In this document: in pieces, positions 1 to 8,031 of the stretch
Layout of the letters: each line of letters opens with the position of its first letter
Position numbering within the stretch: position 1 is the first letter of the stretch
Assembly: GCF_015100395.1 (NCBI RefSeq)
Contig: NZ_AP022847.1
Location: forward strand, 870,501 to 934,500
Length of the DNA: 64,000 bases
Source: Nitrosophilus alvini
GTDB taxonomy: Bacteria > Campylobacterota > Campylobacteria > Campylobacterales > Nitratiruptoraceae
Direction of reading: 5' to 3'
The notes under the pieces: model-generated
Seen by the model: only the letters and a program-made list of their open reading frames with translations
What the model was told of the DNA's origin: nothing
The model's database searches: none
Program-made: the position numbers and the translations under genes

Positions 1-2
1 CA

Positions 3-224
3 CTAGAAAAATACAGGAGTTCCTGTAATAAAGAAGATCTAAAAGAGCTGCTTTATTATTGTTGGGATAGAAAAAAGTTGGATTCAATTGTCAAAAGAGG
101 CGTGAATATTGAGGTTTTTTTAGGTGAAATTGATAAAATAACGGATGTAAAAAGCGCATACCTCTTTTTTAAAGAGTATGCAACTGTATATTTTTTCAAA
201 AAAGCAGGGCATATATTAAAATAA
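3..224 (+). CDS. C-terminal end of an unidentified protein (5' truncated)
   Basis: An open frame runs in from the left edge and stops at TAA 222-224, giving 73 visible residues without a start. It is rich in Lys, Glu and aromatic residues, like the genuine proteins of this window, and it sits 21 bases before mog in the same direction. No motif is recognisable in this tail. It could be the end of a gene co-transcribed with mog. The coding call rests only on the uninterrupted frame, composition and position. Confidence 0.5.
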   Translation, partial: LEKYRSSCNKEDLKELLYYCWDRKKLDSIVKRGVNIEVFLGEIDKITDVKSAYLFFKEYATVYFFKKAGHILK

Positions 225-245
225 TATATAATTCAAAGGAAAAAA

Positions 246-773
246 ATGGAGATAAAGATAGGAATATTGACTGTATCTGACAGGGCAAGTCAGGGAATAT
301 ATGATGATATTTCGGGGAAAGCCATCATTGATACATTGAATGATTATCTCAAAAGCGAATGGGAGAGCATATATAAAATCGTTCCGGATGAACAAAATAT
401 CATAGAAGAGACCCTCAAAGAGATGGCTGATGAGAGAGGGTGCTGTCTGATTGTAACTACAGGCGGGACAGGACCTGCAAAAAGAGATGTTACTCCAGAA
501 GCAACCGAAGCTGTCTGTGACAAGATGATGCCGGGATTTGGAGAACTTATGAGGCAGGTAAGCCTTCAGTATGTACCTACAGCGATACTTTCAAGACAGA
601 CTGCAGGTATAAGAAATCAAACACTTATTATAAATCTGCCGGGAAAACCAAAATCGATCAGAGAGTGTCTGGATGCAGTATTTCCTGCTGTTCCTTACTG
701 TATAGACCTGCTTGAAGGGCCGTATATCGAAACAAATGAAGATGTTATCAAGGCTTTCAGACCGAAGAAGTGA
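246..773 (+). CDS. mog: Molybdopterin adenylyltransferase MogA/MoaB family
   Basis: This 175-residue protein matches the MogA/MoaB family in length and motifs. It opens with IGILTVSDRASQG, has the glycine-rich TTGGTGPAKRDVTPEA segment near residues 71-87 that binds molybdopterin, and has INLPGKPKSIRECL near 128-141. Family members adenylylate molybdopterin before molybdate insertion in the cytoplasm, so the cell probably makes molybdoenzymes. The ATG is preceded by AAAGGA at 236-241. A TATAAT at 227-232 lies very close to the start and may be part of a promoter, or the gene may be read through from the partial gene upstream. No other molybdenum-cofactor genes are in view. Confidence 0.92.
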   Translation: MEIKIGILTVSDRASQGIYDDISGKAIIDTLNDYLKSEWESIYKIVPDEQNIIEETLKEMADERGCCLIVTTGGTGPAKRDVTPEATEAVCDKMMPGFGELMRQVSLQYVPTAILSRQTAGIRNQTLIINLPGKPKSIRECLDAVFPAVPYCIDLLEGPYIETNEDVIKAFRPKK

Positions 774-817
774 AAAACTTACAGGTTGAATCTCTAAAAA
801 TATACCAAGGATAGAAA

Positions 818-1018
818 TTGGCCAATAGAAAAATAGAAGAGTGTATATATGAATATATAAAAGAGCTCGAGCGTGAATTTATGGAGATTATAAACAATCC
901 TAAGATGGATAAAAAGGCAAAGAACCTTGCAACAAAGCCTCTTGCTTCCAAAAAGAAGATACTGCTAAATACAATCGATGCTCTAAATCTGGTGGATAAA
1001 GAGAGTCAAAAGGGATGA
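818..1018 (+). CDS. Small hypothetical helical protein (66 aa)
   Basis: This short protein starts at TTG 818 with AAGG (807-810) upstream. It is highly charged and probably all-helical, with Lys/Glu-rich stretches, no Cys and no membrane segment. Its TGA overlaps the ATG of the following small membrane protein (ATGA at 1015-1018), a classical sign of translational coupling, which supports both being real. I do not recognise the family. A frame on the opposite strand overlaps it but lacks comparable start signals. Confidence 0.6.
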   Translation: MANRKIEECIYEYIKELEREFMEIINNPKMDKKAKNLATKPLASKKKILLNTIDALNLVDKESQKG

Positions 1019-1185
1019 GGATGAAAAATCTGCCTGTCTATCTTTTGATATTTTTTCTTGTAGGTTCTATGGCGTTTGTAATACTCTCTCCGTTTTTTAT
1101 AGTTGAAAAAATAAAAGAAGACAGTAAAAAGCCAAAAAGTGAAAGAGAGTTTGTTTACAGAGGGGATACAAAAAGCGGTAAATGA
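1015..1185 (+). CDS. Small single-pass membrane protein (56 aa)
   Basis: The ATG overlaps the stop of the preceding small gene. The product begins MRMKNLPVYLLIFFLVGSMA: a short basic N-terminus, one hydrophobic helix to about residue 30, then a charged Lys/Glu-rich tail. A second in-frame ATG at 1021 is possible. A probable terminator follows directly. The pair 818-1018 and 1015-1185 looks like a two-gene unit of one soluble and one membrane peptide. The function is unknown, and a type I toxin-like peptide is only one of several possibilities. Confidence 0.6.
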   Translation: MRMKNLPVYLLIFFLVGSMAFVILSPFFIVEKIKEDSKKPKSEREFVYRGDTKSGK

Positions 1186-1186
1186 G

Positions 1187-1227
1187 AAAGTGGATGTGTG
1201 AATGTAGCCACACATCTCCACTTTTTT
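1187..1227 (+). terminator. Rho-independent terminator after the small gene pair
   Basis: AAAGTGGATGTGTG pairs with CACACATCTCCACTTT across a short loop, with a small bulge, and runs into a T tract. It lies just past the stop of the 56-residue membrane protein and before the convergent dut gene. Confidence 0.75.
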
Positions 1228-1268
1228 CAGGATATTACGAGAAAATGAAAAAAAGTTTATAAGCTTAT

Positions 1269-1964
1269 CTATTTAACCTCTTTTTTATAAATTTCCGAGA
1301 GTTTATTATATAGCGTCTGGTAATCTATATCGCTGTTTTTGCTCAAAATTTCCTGCATCACTTCGTTATCCTCTTTTTTATTCCACACTTTTTTATAAAC
1401 TCCCTCTTTATATCCATGATCCTGTCTGAACTGATTCAATACATTTTTTCCGATATAGAGTCTGTATAAATCGTCGAAATTGAGACCGGATGCATCACAG
1501 GCTCTGAAAAACTGTTCCGTTAAAGACTCCTGATATGGTTCACTGTCGTTTTTGACAAGGGCCAGGGCCATAAGCTCTTCAAACACATCAAGATATTCAT
1601 TTATATTTTTATTATTTTCACTTGTCCACTCTTTTGGAATTTTTATGTCCGATTTTGTATCAACAAGATTTTCGATAAATATGACAAGCTCCGTGGGGGT
1701 ATGAAATTTGAGAAGATAGCTCATTACAAAATGCCAGATATCTACAAGTTCTATTTTGATATTTTCAGTATCTATGCCGGAATCGATATTTTTCCAGTGT
1801 TTCCATGAAAAGCTGTCGATAAGTTCGGCACACTCCATATATATACATCTTTTCCAGTTTATTACTTTATCGTTTTTGGTTACGTCTTTTCTCCACTCTG
1901 GTCCATTTGTATCGTTGTTTAGCTGATTTTGAAGTTGAAGCATTTCAAGAATTTTTTCCTGCAT
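1269..1964 (-). CDS. dut: Dimeric dUTPase (dUTP diphosphatase, all-alpha NTP-PPase type)
   Basis: The 231-residue product belongs to the dimeric dUTPase family known from Campylobacter and kinetoplastids, unrelated to the trimeric enzyme. The metal-binding pattern is visible: MECAELIDSFSWKHWKN near residues 43-59 (ExxE helix) followed by IELVDIWHFVMSYLL near 71-85 (ExxD helix). The N-terminal LQLQNQLNNDTNG is also typical. It hydrolyses dUTP (and dUDP in characterised members) to dUMP, limiting uracil in DNA and feeding thymidylate synthesis. It is convergent with the small gene pair and divergent from the sensor kinase at 2063. Confidence 0.93.
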   Translation of the reverse strand: MQEKILEMLQLQNQLNNDTNGPEWRKDVTKNDKVINWKRCIYMECAELIDSFSWKHWKNIDSGIDTENIKIELVDIWHFVMSYLLKFHTPTELVIFIENLVDTKSDIKIPKEWTSENNKNINEYLDVFEELMALALVKNDSEPYQESLTEQFFRACDASGLNFDDLYRLYIGKNVLNQFRQDHGYKEGVYKKVWNKKEDNEVMQEILSKNSDIDYQTLYNKLSEIYKKEVK

Positions 1965-2062
1965 AGCTATCCTTTTGAAAAAATTTGTTCCTATTATAAA
2001 AGTTTCAGATTATAGCATATACAATGTTATAAGAATAATATTTTAATTTTGGAGATGAAATT

Positions 2063-3604
2063 ATGTTTGAGTTCAGTACTATATATTACAATAATCCTAT
2101 TGTAGAAGCGGCAAATGCCTTTTTGGTTCTTGATGAAAATAGAATAATAAAATATGCCAATCGCCACTTTTGCAGGATGACCGGATATGAGAGTGAAGAG
2201 CTTAAAAAGAAAAGTATTTACAGGATATATCATTCAGATTTTCCCGACAAAATAGACAATGATCTTTGGAAGACTGTCAACTCAAAAGAGATGTGGCTCG
2301 GTGAAATACAGTTGTTTTCAAAAGACAGGAACAAAATATGGGTATTTACAAGAGTTTTGCCTGTAACAGATGCTAGCGGTAAAATAATGGAGTATGTATT
2401 TGTCAGTAATAATATAACCAAGTTGAAACTGACGGAAATGGAGCTTATAAAAGCAAAAGAAGAGGCTGAGATAGAGAGAACCAAAGCGATGAGAGCCAAT
2501 GAGGCAAAATCGCTTTTATTTGCCTCTATTACTCACGATTTGAGAACCCCTTTGAATGCAATTATAGGATACTCTGATCTTATTTTAGATGAGAGACTTG
2601 GAGAGAAGGAGAAAAAAGAGTCTATTGAAAATATAAGATTTTCAGCGGAGACATTAAGAGAACTGGTAGATGACATTCTTGATTATTCGCAGTTTGAAAA
2701 AGGTATGGTAGAGCTTGAAAATGTGGAATTTGATATCAATGAACTGATAAAAAATGTTCATACATCTCTTAAAAGCCTTGCAGATATGAAAAATCTGGAG
2801 TTTATATGCGAATTTGACAGTTTTGAGTCCGCACTGTTAGGTGATGCGAAAAGGCTTAGACAGGTTCTTATCAATCTGCTTGGAAATGCCGTTAAATATA
2901 CCCGTAAAGGACATATAAAATTTAAAGTTAAAAAAGAGAAGGAAGATAAAGGGCAAATAAAGATATATTTTGAAATTGAAGACACGGGTATAGGCATACA
3001 AAAAGATAAACTGGATGCTATTTTTGATGAATTTGTAAGAGTGGAAACGGTAAGAAACAGTTACGCCGGAACCGGTTTAGGATTGTATGTATCTAAAAAA
3101 ATAATCGAACTTTACGGCGGCAAAATTAAAGCTGAGAGTAAAGAAGGAGAGGGAAGCCGCTTCTATTTTTCTTTGAACTTCAAAAAGTCAAAAACTGTGC
3201 CTTTTAATCCTGAGTTTAATATAAGCGGAAGCCTCGAAAGCCCGTATACAGTTTTGCTGATAGATAGAGATGAGCTTCATAAAGCGCTTCTTTCGATTGG
3301 ATTGAGGGATTATAGGATAAGATATGCATACGATGTAGATGAGGTTATGAAGATACTTGAAAATGAGAAAATCGATATTGTTCTGAGTGAAATAAAATTA
3401 CCCAATATAAGCGGTGTGGAGCTAATGGAGAAAATAAAAGAGAAGTATAAATACCTGCCCGTTTTTGCCGTAACAGGCTTTGTTGAGTCAACAGATGCTC
3501 ACAAAGAGTATCTGAAAATGGGTTTTGACGGTTATATGCCGAAACCTGTAAGGATTTCAAAACTGAAAAATATGATAAAAGAGCACCTTGAAAGAGATAT
3601 TTGA
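2063..3604 (+). CDS. PAS-domain hybrid sensor histidine kinase with degenerate receiver
   Basis: No transmembrane segment is seen, so this 513-residue kinase is probably cytoplasmic. A PAS domain covers residues 10-125. HisKA follows with the phospho-acceptor H158 in SITHDLRTPLNA, then HATPase_c with the N box NLLGNAVKYT (271-280), G1 DTGIGI and G2 GTGLGL. The C-terminal receiver (about 395-513) keeps an acidic D401/D403 pair, T471 and K494 (MPKP). However, Glu443 stands where the phosphorylatable Asp is expected (VLSEIKLPNISG). The ATG follows GGAGA at 2051. No partner regulator is adjacent. Signal and output are unknown. Confidence 0.9.
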   Translation: MFEFSTIYYNNPIVEAANAFLVLDENRIIKYANRHFCRMTGYESEELKKKSIYRIYHSDFPDKIDNDLWKTVNSKEMWLGEIQLFSKDRNKIWVFTRVLPVTDASGKIMEYVFVSNNITKLKLTEMELIKAKEEAEIERTKAMRANEAKSLLFASITHDLRTPLNAIIGYSDLILDERLGEKEKKESIENIRFSAETLRELVDDILDYSQFEKGMVELENVEFDINELIKNVHTSLKSLADMKNLEFICEFDSFESALLGDAKRLRQVLINLLGNAVKYTRKGHIKFKVKKEKEDKGQIKIYFEIEDTGIGIQKDKLDAIFDEFVRVETVRNSYAGTGLGLYVSKKIIELYGGKIKAESKEGEGSRFYFSLNFKKSKTVPFNPEFNISGSLESPYTVLLIDRDELHKALLSIGLRDYRIRYAYDVDEVMKILENEKIDIVLSEIKLPNISGVELMEKIKEKYKYLPVFAVTGFVESTDAHKEYLKMGFDGYMPKPVRISKLKNMIKEHLERDI

Positions 3605-3607
3605 TTG

Positions 3608-3633
3608 AACCCTCCGAGTCTGTCTGGAGGGTT
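3608..3633. terminator. Bidirectional terminator between the kinase and SulP genes
   Basis: AACCCTCC and GGAGGGTT form a perfect 8-bp stem around a 10-base loop in the gap between two convergent genes. The right arm touches the stop codon of the SulP gene. T-rich flanks are short, so strength is uncertain. Confidence 0.65.
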
Positions 3634-5111
3634 TAGTAGTTCACAGCTACTTTGTAGGTAGGATCGTCCTCTTCATATGTACAGAAGGGTCCTGCCTCTT
3701 TTAGCATCTTTTTGCAATCTTCGCTAAGGTGTCTCAGGGTCAGTTTTTTTCCTGCTTCTTTATATTTTTTTGTCATTTTATCAACGGCCTCCACGCCTGA
3801 CTGGTCCATAACTCTTGCATTTTTAAAGTCGATAACCACTTTTTCTGGATCGTTACTCACATCAAACTGTTCGTTGAAAGATGTAATTGATCCAAAAAAG
3901 AGAGGTCCATCCAGTTCATAAACCTTTGTTCCGTCTTTTTCTATGGATGATCTGGAATATATTTTTGCGTGCTTCCATGCAAATACTAAAGCAGATATGA
4001 TAACACCGGTTATAACAGCAATAGCAAGGTCAGCATAAACGGTAATTATTGTAGTAGTTAGCATAACAAAAATGTCTTCTTTTGGCATATATTTAAGATG
4101 ACCGAAGCTGCTCCATTCAAATGTGGCAATACTTACCATGAACATAATACCCACAAGAGCCGCAACAGGAATATAGGATATATACCCTGAAAGTGCAACG
4201 ACGAAAGATATAAGCAGCAGTGCCGCCACAACACCCGAAAGTCTGCCGAGTCCTCCCGACGTAAAGTTGATGATTGACTGGCCTATCATCGCACATCCGG
4301 CCATTGCTCCAAACATTCCGCAGGTACAGTTCCCGACGCCCTGTGCTATACATTCTCTGTTTCCGCTGCCTCTGGTTCCGCTCATCTCATCAAGAACCGA
4401 AAGGGTAAGAAGTGATTCGATGAGTCCTACAGCTGCAATTATAAAAGAGTAGGGGAGTATTATCATAAGTGTTTCAAGATTCAGGGGTGCAGAAGGGATA
4501 TGAAAAGCCGGAAATCCGCCGCTGATATCTGCAAGGTCTCCTATCGTTTTTGTATCGAGTTTGAAAATGAGAACAATTGCCGTTATTGCAACTATCGCAC
4601 CCAAAGATGCAGGGATGGCTTTTGTAAATTTCGGTAGGAAATACATAATAGCCATAGTAGAGGCAACAAGAAGATAGATTATCCAGTTCTCATTTTTGAA
4701 CAGAGGAAACTGTGCCATAGCAATAACTATAGCCAGGCCGTTTACAAAACCGTACAGTGCCGGTTGAGGAACAAGACGGATGAACTTTCCCAGTTTAAAC
4801 AGACCCACCAGTATCTGGATTATACCTGCAAGGATTGTTGCCCATAGCATATATTCCAGTCCGTGCTGCATAACAAGGTCAACAAGAACTATGGCGACTG
4901 CACCTGTCGCTCCGCTTATCATTCCAGGTTTTCCTCCGATAAGAGCAGTAACGAGACCTAATATAAATGCCGTATAAAGACCTACCAGCGGACTTACACC
5001 GGCTATGATGGAAAATGCTATCGCTTCGGGTACAAGAGCGATAGCTACAACGGAGCCTGAAAGAACGTCATTTTTTATATTTACAGTAGAATAGTTTTTG
5101 AGATTGAACAA
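3633..5111 (-). CDS. SulP (SLC26)-family anion transporter with STAS domain
   Basis: The 492-residue protein has about 10-14 hydrophobic segments. The SulP signature lies at the start ([31 protein letters not shown]). The C-terminal STAS domain is near residues 395-492 ([20 protein letters not shown]). Family members move sulfate, bicarbonate or other anions across the inner membrane by proton or sodium symport or by exchange; the substrate here cannot be told. Bicarbonate uptake would suit an autotroph, but that is inference. The start is TTG, preceded by AAAGGA about 8 bases upstream. It stands alone between convergent and unidirectional neighbours. Confidence 0.9.
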   Translation of the reverse strand: MFNLKNYSTVNIKNDVLSGSVVAIALVPEAIAFSIIAGVSPLVGLYTAFILGLVTALIGGKPGMISGATGAVAIVLVDLVMQHGLEYMLWATILAGIIQILVGLFKLGKFIRLVPQPALYGFVNGLAIVIAMAQFPLFKNENWIIYLLVASTMAIMYFLPKFTKAIPASLGAIVAITAIVLIFKLDTKTIGDLADISGGFPAFHIPSAPLNLETLMIILPYSFIIAAVGLIESLLTLSVLDEMSGTRGSGNRECIAQGVGNCTCGMFGAMAGCAMIGQSIINFTSGGLGRLSGVVAALLLISFVVALSGYISYIPVAALVGIMFMVSIATFEWSSFGHLKYMPKEDIFVMLTTTIITVYADLAIAVITGVIISALVFAWKHAKIYSRSSIEKDGTKVYELDGPLFFGSITSFNEQFDVSNDPEKVVIDFKNARVMDQSGVEAVDKMTKKYKEAGKKLTLRHLSEDCKKMLKEAGPFCTYEEDDPTYKVAVNY

Positions 5112-5238
5112 TTTTTATATCCTTTGCCATTTAAAATGATCTGTTTGGTTCAAAAATGCGGGCGATTATATCCAAAAATAGGAAATATAACGACAAGAAA
5201 AGAATATTAGTGAAAAATCTTCAGTTTGTCGGAGCTTT

Positions 5239-5264
5239 TCTCCAAAGCCCGGGGGCTTTAGAGA
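5239..5264. terminator. Inverted repeat at the 3' end of valS
   Basis: TCTCCAAAGCC pairs with GGCTTTAGAGA (one mismatch) around CGGG. The repeat overlaps the valS stop codon. The T tract follows on the + strand, not on the valS strand, so it is a clear stem-loop but an imperfect terminator for valS. It may instead stop antisense transcription or protect the 3' end. Confidence 0.45.
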
Positions 5265-7888
5265 TTTTTCAAGGAGTCCAGCTCTTTGCTGATTTTCAGA
5301 AGTTTCTCTTCGGTTTCGGCTTTTAATTTTTTGTTTTGTTCAACAACCTCTTTGGGCGCATTTTCTACAAACTTTTTGTTGTTCAGCATTCCTTCTAGTT
5401 TTGCGAGCTCTTTTTCAAGTTTCGCTTTCTGCTTTTCAAGCCTTTCTATGATAGGAGAGAGAACAACGTTTTGGGTAGGAATGAAAACTTCAAGATTATC
5501 GCTGACATCGGCTACGGCTTTTTCGATCTTGTTTTGGGTAAATTCAATATCTTCTACTTTTGCAAGCTTTTGTATGTAAGGCTTTGCAAGCTCTTCATCT
5601 ATTTTTGCAGATAGTTTTACATAAGCTTTTGGAATCTTTTTATTGGCTATATCTATAAGTGCTTTTGCTCTTCTGATAGAAACGATGGATTCGGTAATTA
5701 TAGAGAAGATATTTTCTATCTCTTCATCTCTTTCAATGTTTGCAGGATATTTTTTTACCATAATGGATCCATCGTTTTCAAGAGAAGTTGCAGAGAGCAT
5801 ATGATAAAGATATTCGCTGATAAACGGCATGAAAGGGTGTAGCAGTTTCATGGCCTCTTTATATACAGCACCAAGTTCCCTGATGCTCTCTTTGTCCACT
5901 TTGCTCAGCTCTATCCCCCAGTCGCAGAATTCTCCCCACAGAAATCTATAAAGTGCCGTAGCAGCGTCATTAAATCTGTAGGTTTCAAGATTTTCCCTGA
6001 CCTCTTTTACGGCTGAGCCGAGACGGCTTTTCATATATCTTCCAAGCGGTGTTGAGAGTTCTATATTTTCAAGGTCTTCAAAATTATCATAGTTTAGCAT
6101 CAAAAATCTGGCAGCATTGAAGAGTTTATTCGTAAAGTTTCTTGACTGCTCCAGTTTTTCACGGCTGAGTTTTATATCACGCCCTTGAACGGCCAGAACG
6201 GCAAGTGTAAACCTGAGAGCGTCAGCGCTGTATTCGTTTATCGTATCGATGGGATCTATAACATTGCCTTTCGATTTACTCATTTTCTGCCCATGCTCGT
6301 CTCTGACAAGAGCGTGCAGATATATATCTCTAAAGGGAAGTTCACCCATAAAGTGGTTACCCATCATTATCATTCTGGCAACCCAGAAAAATAGTATGTC
6401 AAAACCTGTTATAAGCAAAGAGTTCGGATAGAACTCTTCTAGATCCTTTTCAAACCATTTTACACCCTTGCCCCACTCTTTGTTGCCCCATCCGAGAGTA
6501 GAGAAAGGCCAAAGAGCGGAGCTGAACCAGGTATCGAGAACATCCGGATCCTGAGTAAAATTTTTTGAGCCGCATTTTGGGCAAACTTGCGGGTTTTCAT
6601 TCTCGTCTGCCCATTCATGGCCGCAATCTTTGCAGTAAAATACAGGGATTCTGTGTCCCCACCACAGCTGTCTGGATATACACCAGTCTCTAAGATCCTT
6701 CATCCAGGCGTTGAAACTGTTTATCCAGTGGCTGGGGAAAAACTTGGCTTCGCCTCTATTTACTTTTTCCACAGCACTTTTGGCAATCTCTTTTTTTACA
6801 AACCACTGTTTAGAGATATAAGGTTCAACCACATTGTGGCATCTGTAACAGTGTCCGACCTGATGCCTGTAATCTTCTATTTTTTCAATAAATCCCTCAT
6901 CTTGAAGTTTCTTGACTATTTTTTCTCTGGCTTCCAGTCTCTCTAGTCCGGCAAATTCGCCTGCATATTCGTTGAGAATTCCCTTTTCGTCGAAAATGGT
7001 AATAAATTCAAGGTTATGTCTTTTTCCCACTTCGTAATCATTCGGGTCGTGTGCAGGCGTAACTTTTACCGCTCCGGTTCCGAATTCCATATCAACATGC
7101 TCATCTGCTATTATGGGGATTTTTCTACCTATCAGAGGAAGGACAACTTTTTTGCCTATAAGATCTCTGTATCTTTCGTCATCGGGATTTACCATAACCG
7201 CAGTATCTCCGAAATAGGTTTCGGGACGTGTAGTGGCAACTACGATATATTCGTCGCTTCCGTCGATGTAGTATCTTATGTAGTATAGTTTTCCCTCATG
7301 CTCTTTGTATTCCACTTCGATATCACTAAGCGCGCCGTCATGTGTACACCAGTTGACCATGTAGTTGCCTCTGACAATGAGACCCTCATTGTATAGCTGT
7401 ACAAAAGCCTTTCTTACGGCATTTTTAAGTCCCTCATCCATAGTAAAACGCTCTCTACTCCATGCAGGAGAGACCCCTAGGATTCTAAGCTGTTTTACTA
7501 TCACTCCACCGCTGTGCTCTTTCCACTCCCATACTTTTTCAAGAAACTTTTCACGTCCAAGTTCCTCTTTGGTAATCCCTTCTTTAAGAAGCTGTTTTTC
7601 TACAACATTTTGTGTAGCGATTCCCGCATGATCGGTTCCCGGTTGCCAAAGAGTTTTAAAGCCGTCCATTCTTTTGTATCTGACAATGATATCTTGAAGA
7701 GTAAAAGTGAGGGCATGTCCGATGTGGAGTCTGCCGGTAACATTTGGAGGAGGCATCATGATAGAGAAATTTTTACCCTCTTTTTGAATATCTCTGTTTC
7801 CGTCTATCTCAAAATAGCCTCTTGATTCCCAGATTTTATAAAAATTTTTTTCTATCTCTTTGGGATTGTACCTGTTATCAATTGCCAT
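5258..7888 (-). CDS. valS: Valyl-tRNA synthetase
   Basis: This 876-residue class I synthetase charges tRNA-Val. The HIGH-like motif is near residue 50 (PPPNVTGRLHIGHALT), the KMSKS loop is SKSKGNVIDP, and the editing-domain signature VATTRPETYFGDTAV is intact. A Cys cluster in the connective region (CKDCGHEW...CPKCGSKNF) resembles a zinc ribbon. The C-terminus carries the usual tRNA-binding coiled coil (IIERLEKQKAKLEKELAKLE onward). The length is normal for the family. An ATG start with an upstream TATAAT on the minus strand supports its own promoter. Confidence 0.97.
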   Translation of the reverse strand: MAIDNRYNPKEIEKNFYKIWESRGYFEIDGNRDIQKEGKNFSIMMPPPNVTGRLHIGHALTFTLQDIIVRYKRMDGFKTLWQPGTDHAGIATQNVVEKQLLKEGITKEELGREKFLEKVWEWKEHSGGVIVKQLRILGVSPAWSRERFTMDEGLKNAVRKAFVQLYNEGLIVRGNYMVNWCTHDGALSDIEVEYKEHEGKLYYIRYYIDGSDEYIVVATTRPETYFGDTAVMVNPDDERYRDLIGKKVVLPLIGRKIPIIADEHVDMEFGTGAVKVTPAHDPNDYEVGKRHNLEFITIFDEKGILNEYAGEFAGLERLEAREKIVKKLQDEGFIEKIEDYRHQVGHCYRCHNVVEPYISKQWFVKKEIAKSAVEKVNRGEAKFFPSHWINSFNAWMKDLRDWCISRQLWWGHRIPVFYCKDCGHEWADENENPQVCPKCGSKNFTQDPDVLDTWFSSALWPFSTLGWGNKEWGKGVKWFEKDLEEFYPNSLLITGFDILFFWVARMIMMGNHFMGELPFRDIYLHALVRDEHGQKMSKSKGNVIDPIDTINEYSADALRFTLAVLAVQGRDIKLSREKLEQSRNFTNKLFNAARFLMLNYDNFEDLENIELSTPLGRYMKSRLGSAVKEVRENLETYRFNDAATALYRFLWGEFCDWGIELSKVDKESIRELGAVYKEAMKLLHPFMPFISEYLYHMLSATSLENDGSIMVKKYPANIERDEEIENIFSIITESIVSIRRAKALIDIANKKIPKAYVKLSAKIDEELAKPYIQKLAKVEDIEFTQNKIEKAVADVSDNLEVFIPTQNVVLSPIIERLEKQKAKLEKELAKLEGMLNNKKFVENAPKEVVEQNKKLKAETEEKLLKISKELDSLKNL

Positions 7889-7920
7889 TACGAAGATTCC
7901 TTGATTTAAATTTTGGCTGA

Positions 7921-7926
7921 ATTATA
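7921..7926 (-). promoter_or_regulatory. Putative -10 element of valS
   Basis: TATAAT on the minus strand lies 32 bases before the valS ATG in the divergent gap to the helicase gene. No clear -35 hexamer is visible. Confidence 0.4.
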
Positions 7927-7981
7927 TCAAAGGGGTAGTAAAACCTCGTTTAAGATAAAAGTTAGAACTCTTTTTTATCAG

Positions 7982-7987
7982 TATAAT
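7982..7987 (+). promoter_or_regulatory. Putative -10 element of the UvrD-like helicase gene
   Basis: TATAAT lies 44 bases before the helicase start, preceded by a T-rich stretch in the spacer, as is common in low-GC Campylobacterota promoters. No good -35 box is seen. Confidence 0.4.
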
Positions 7988-8031
7988 AGAAAAGAGAGTG
8001 TAAAATTCGTTCAAAAAATCAAAAGGTACGC

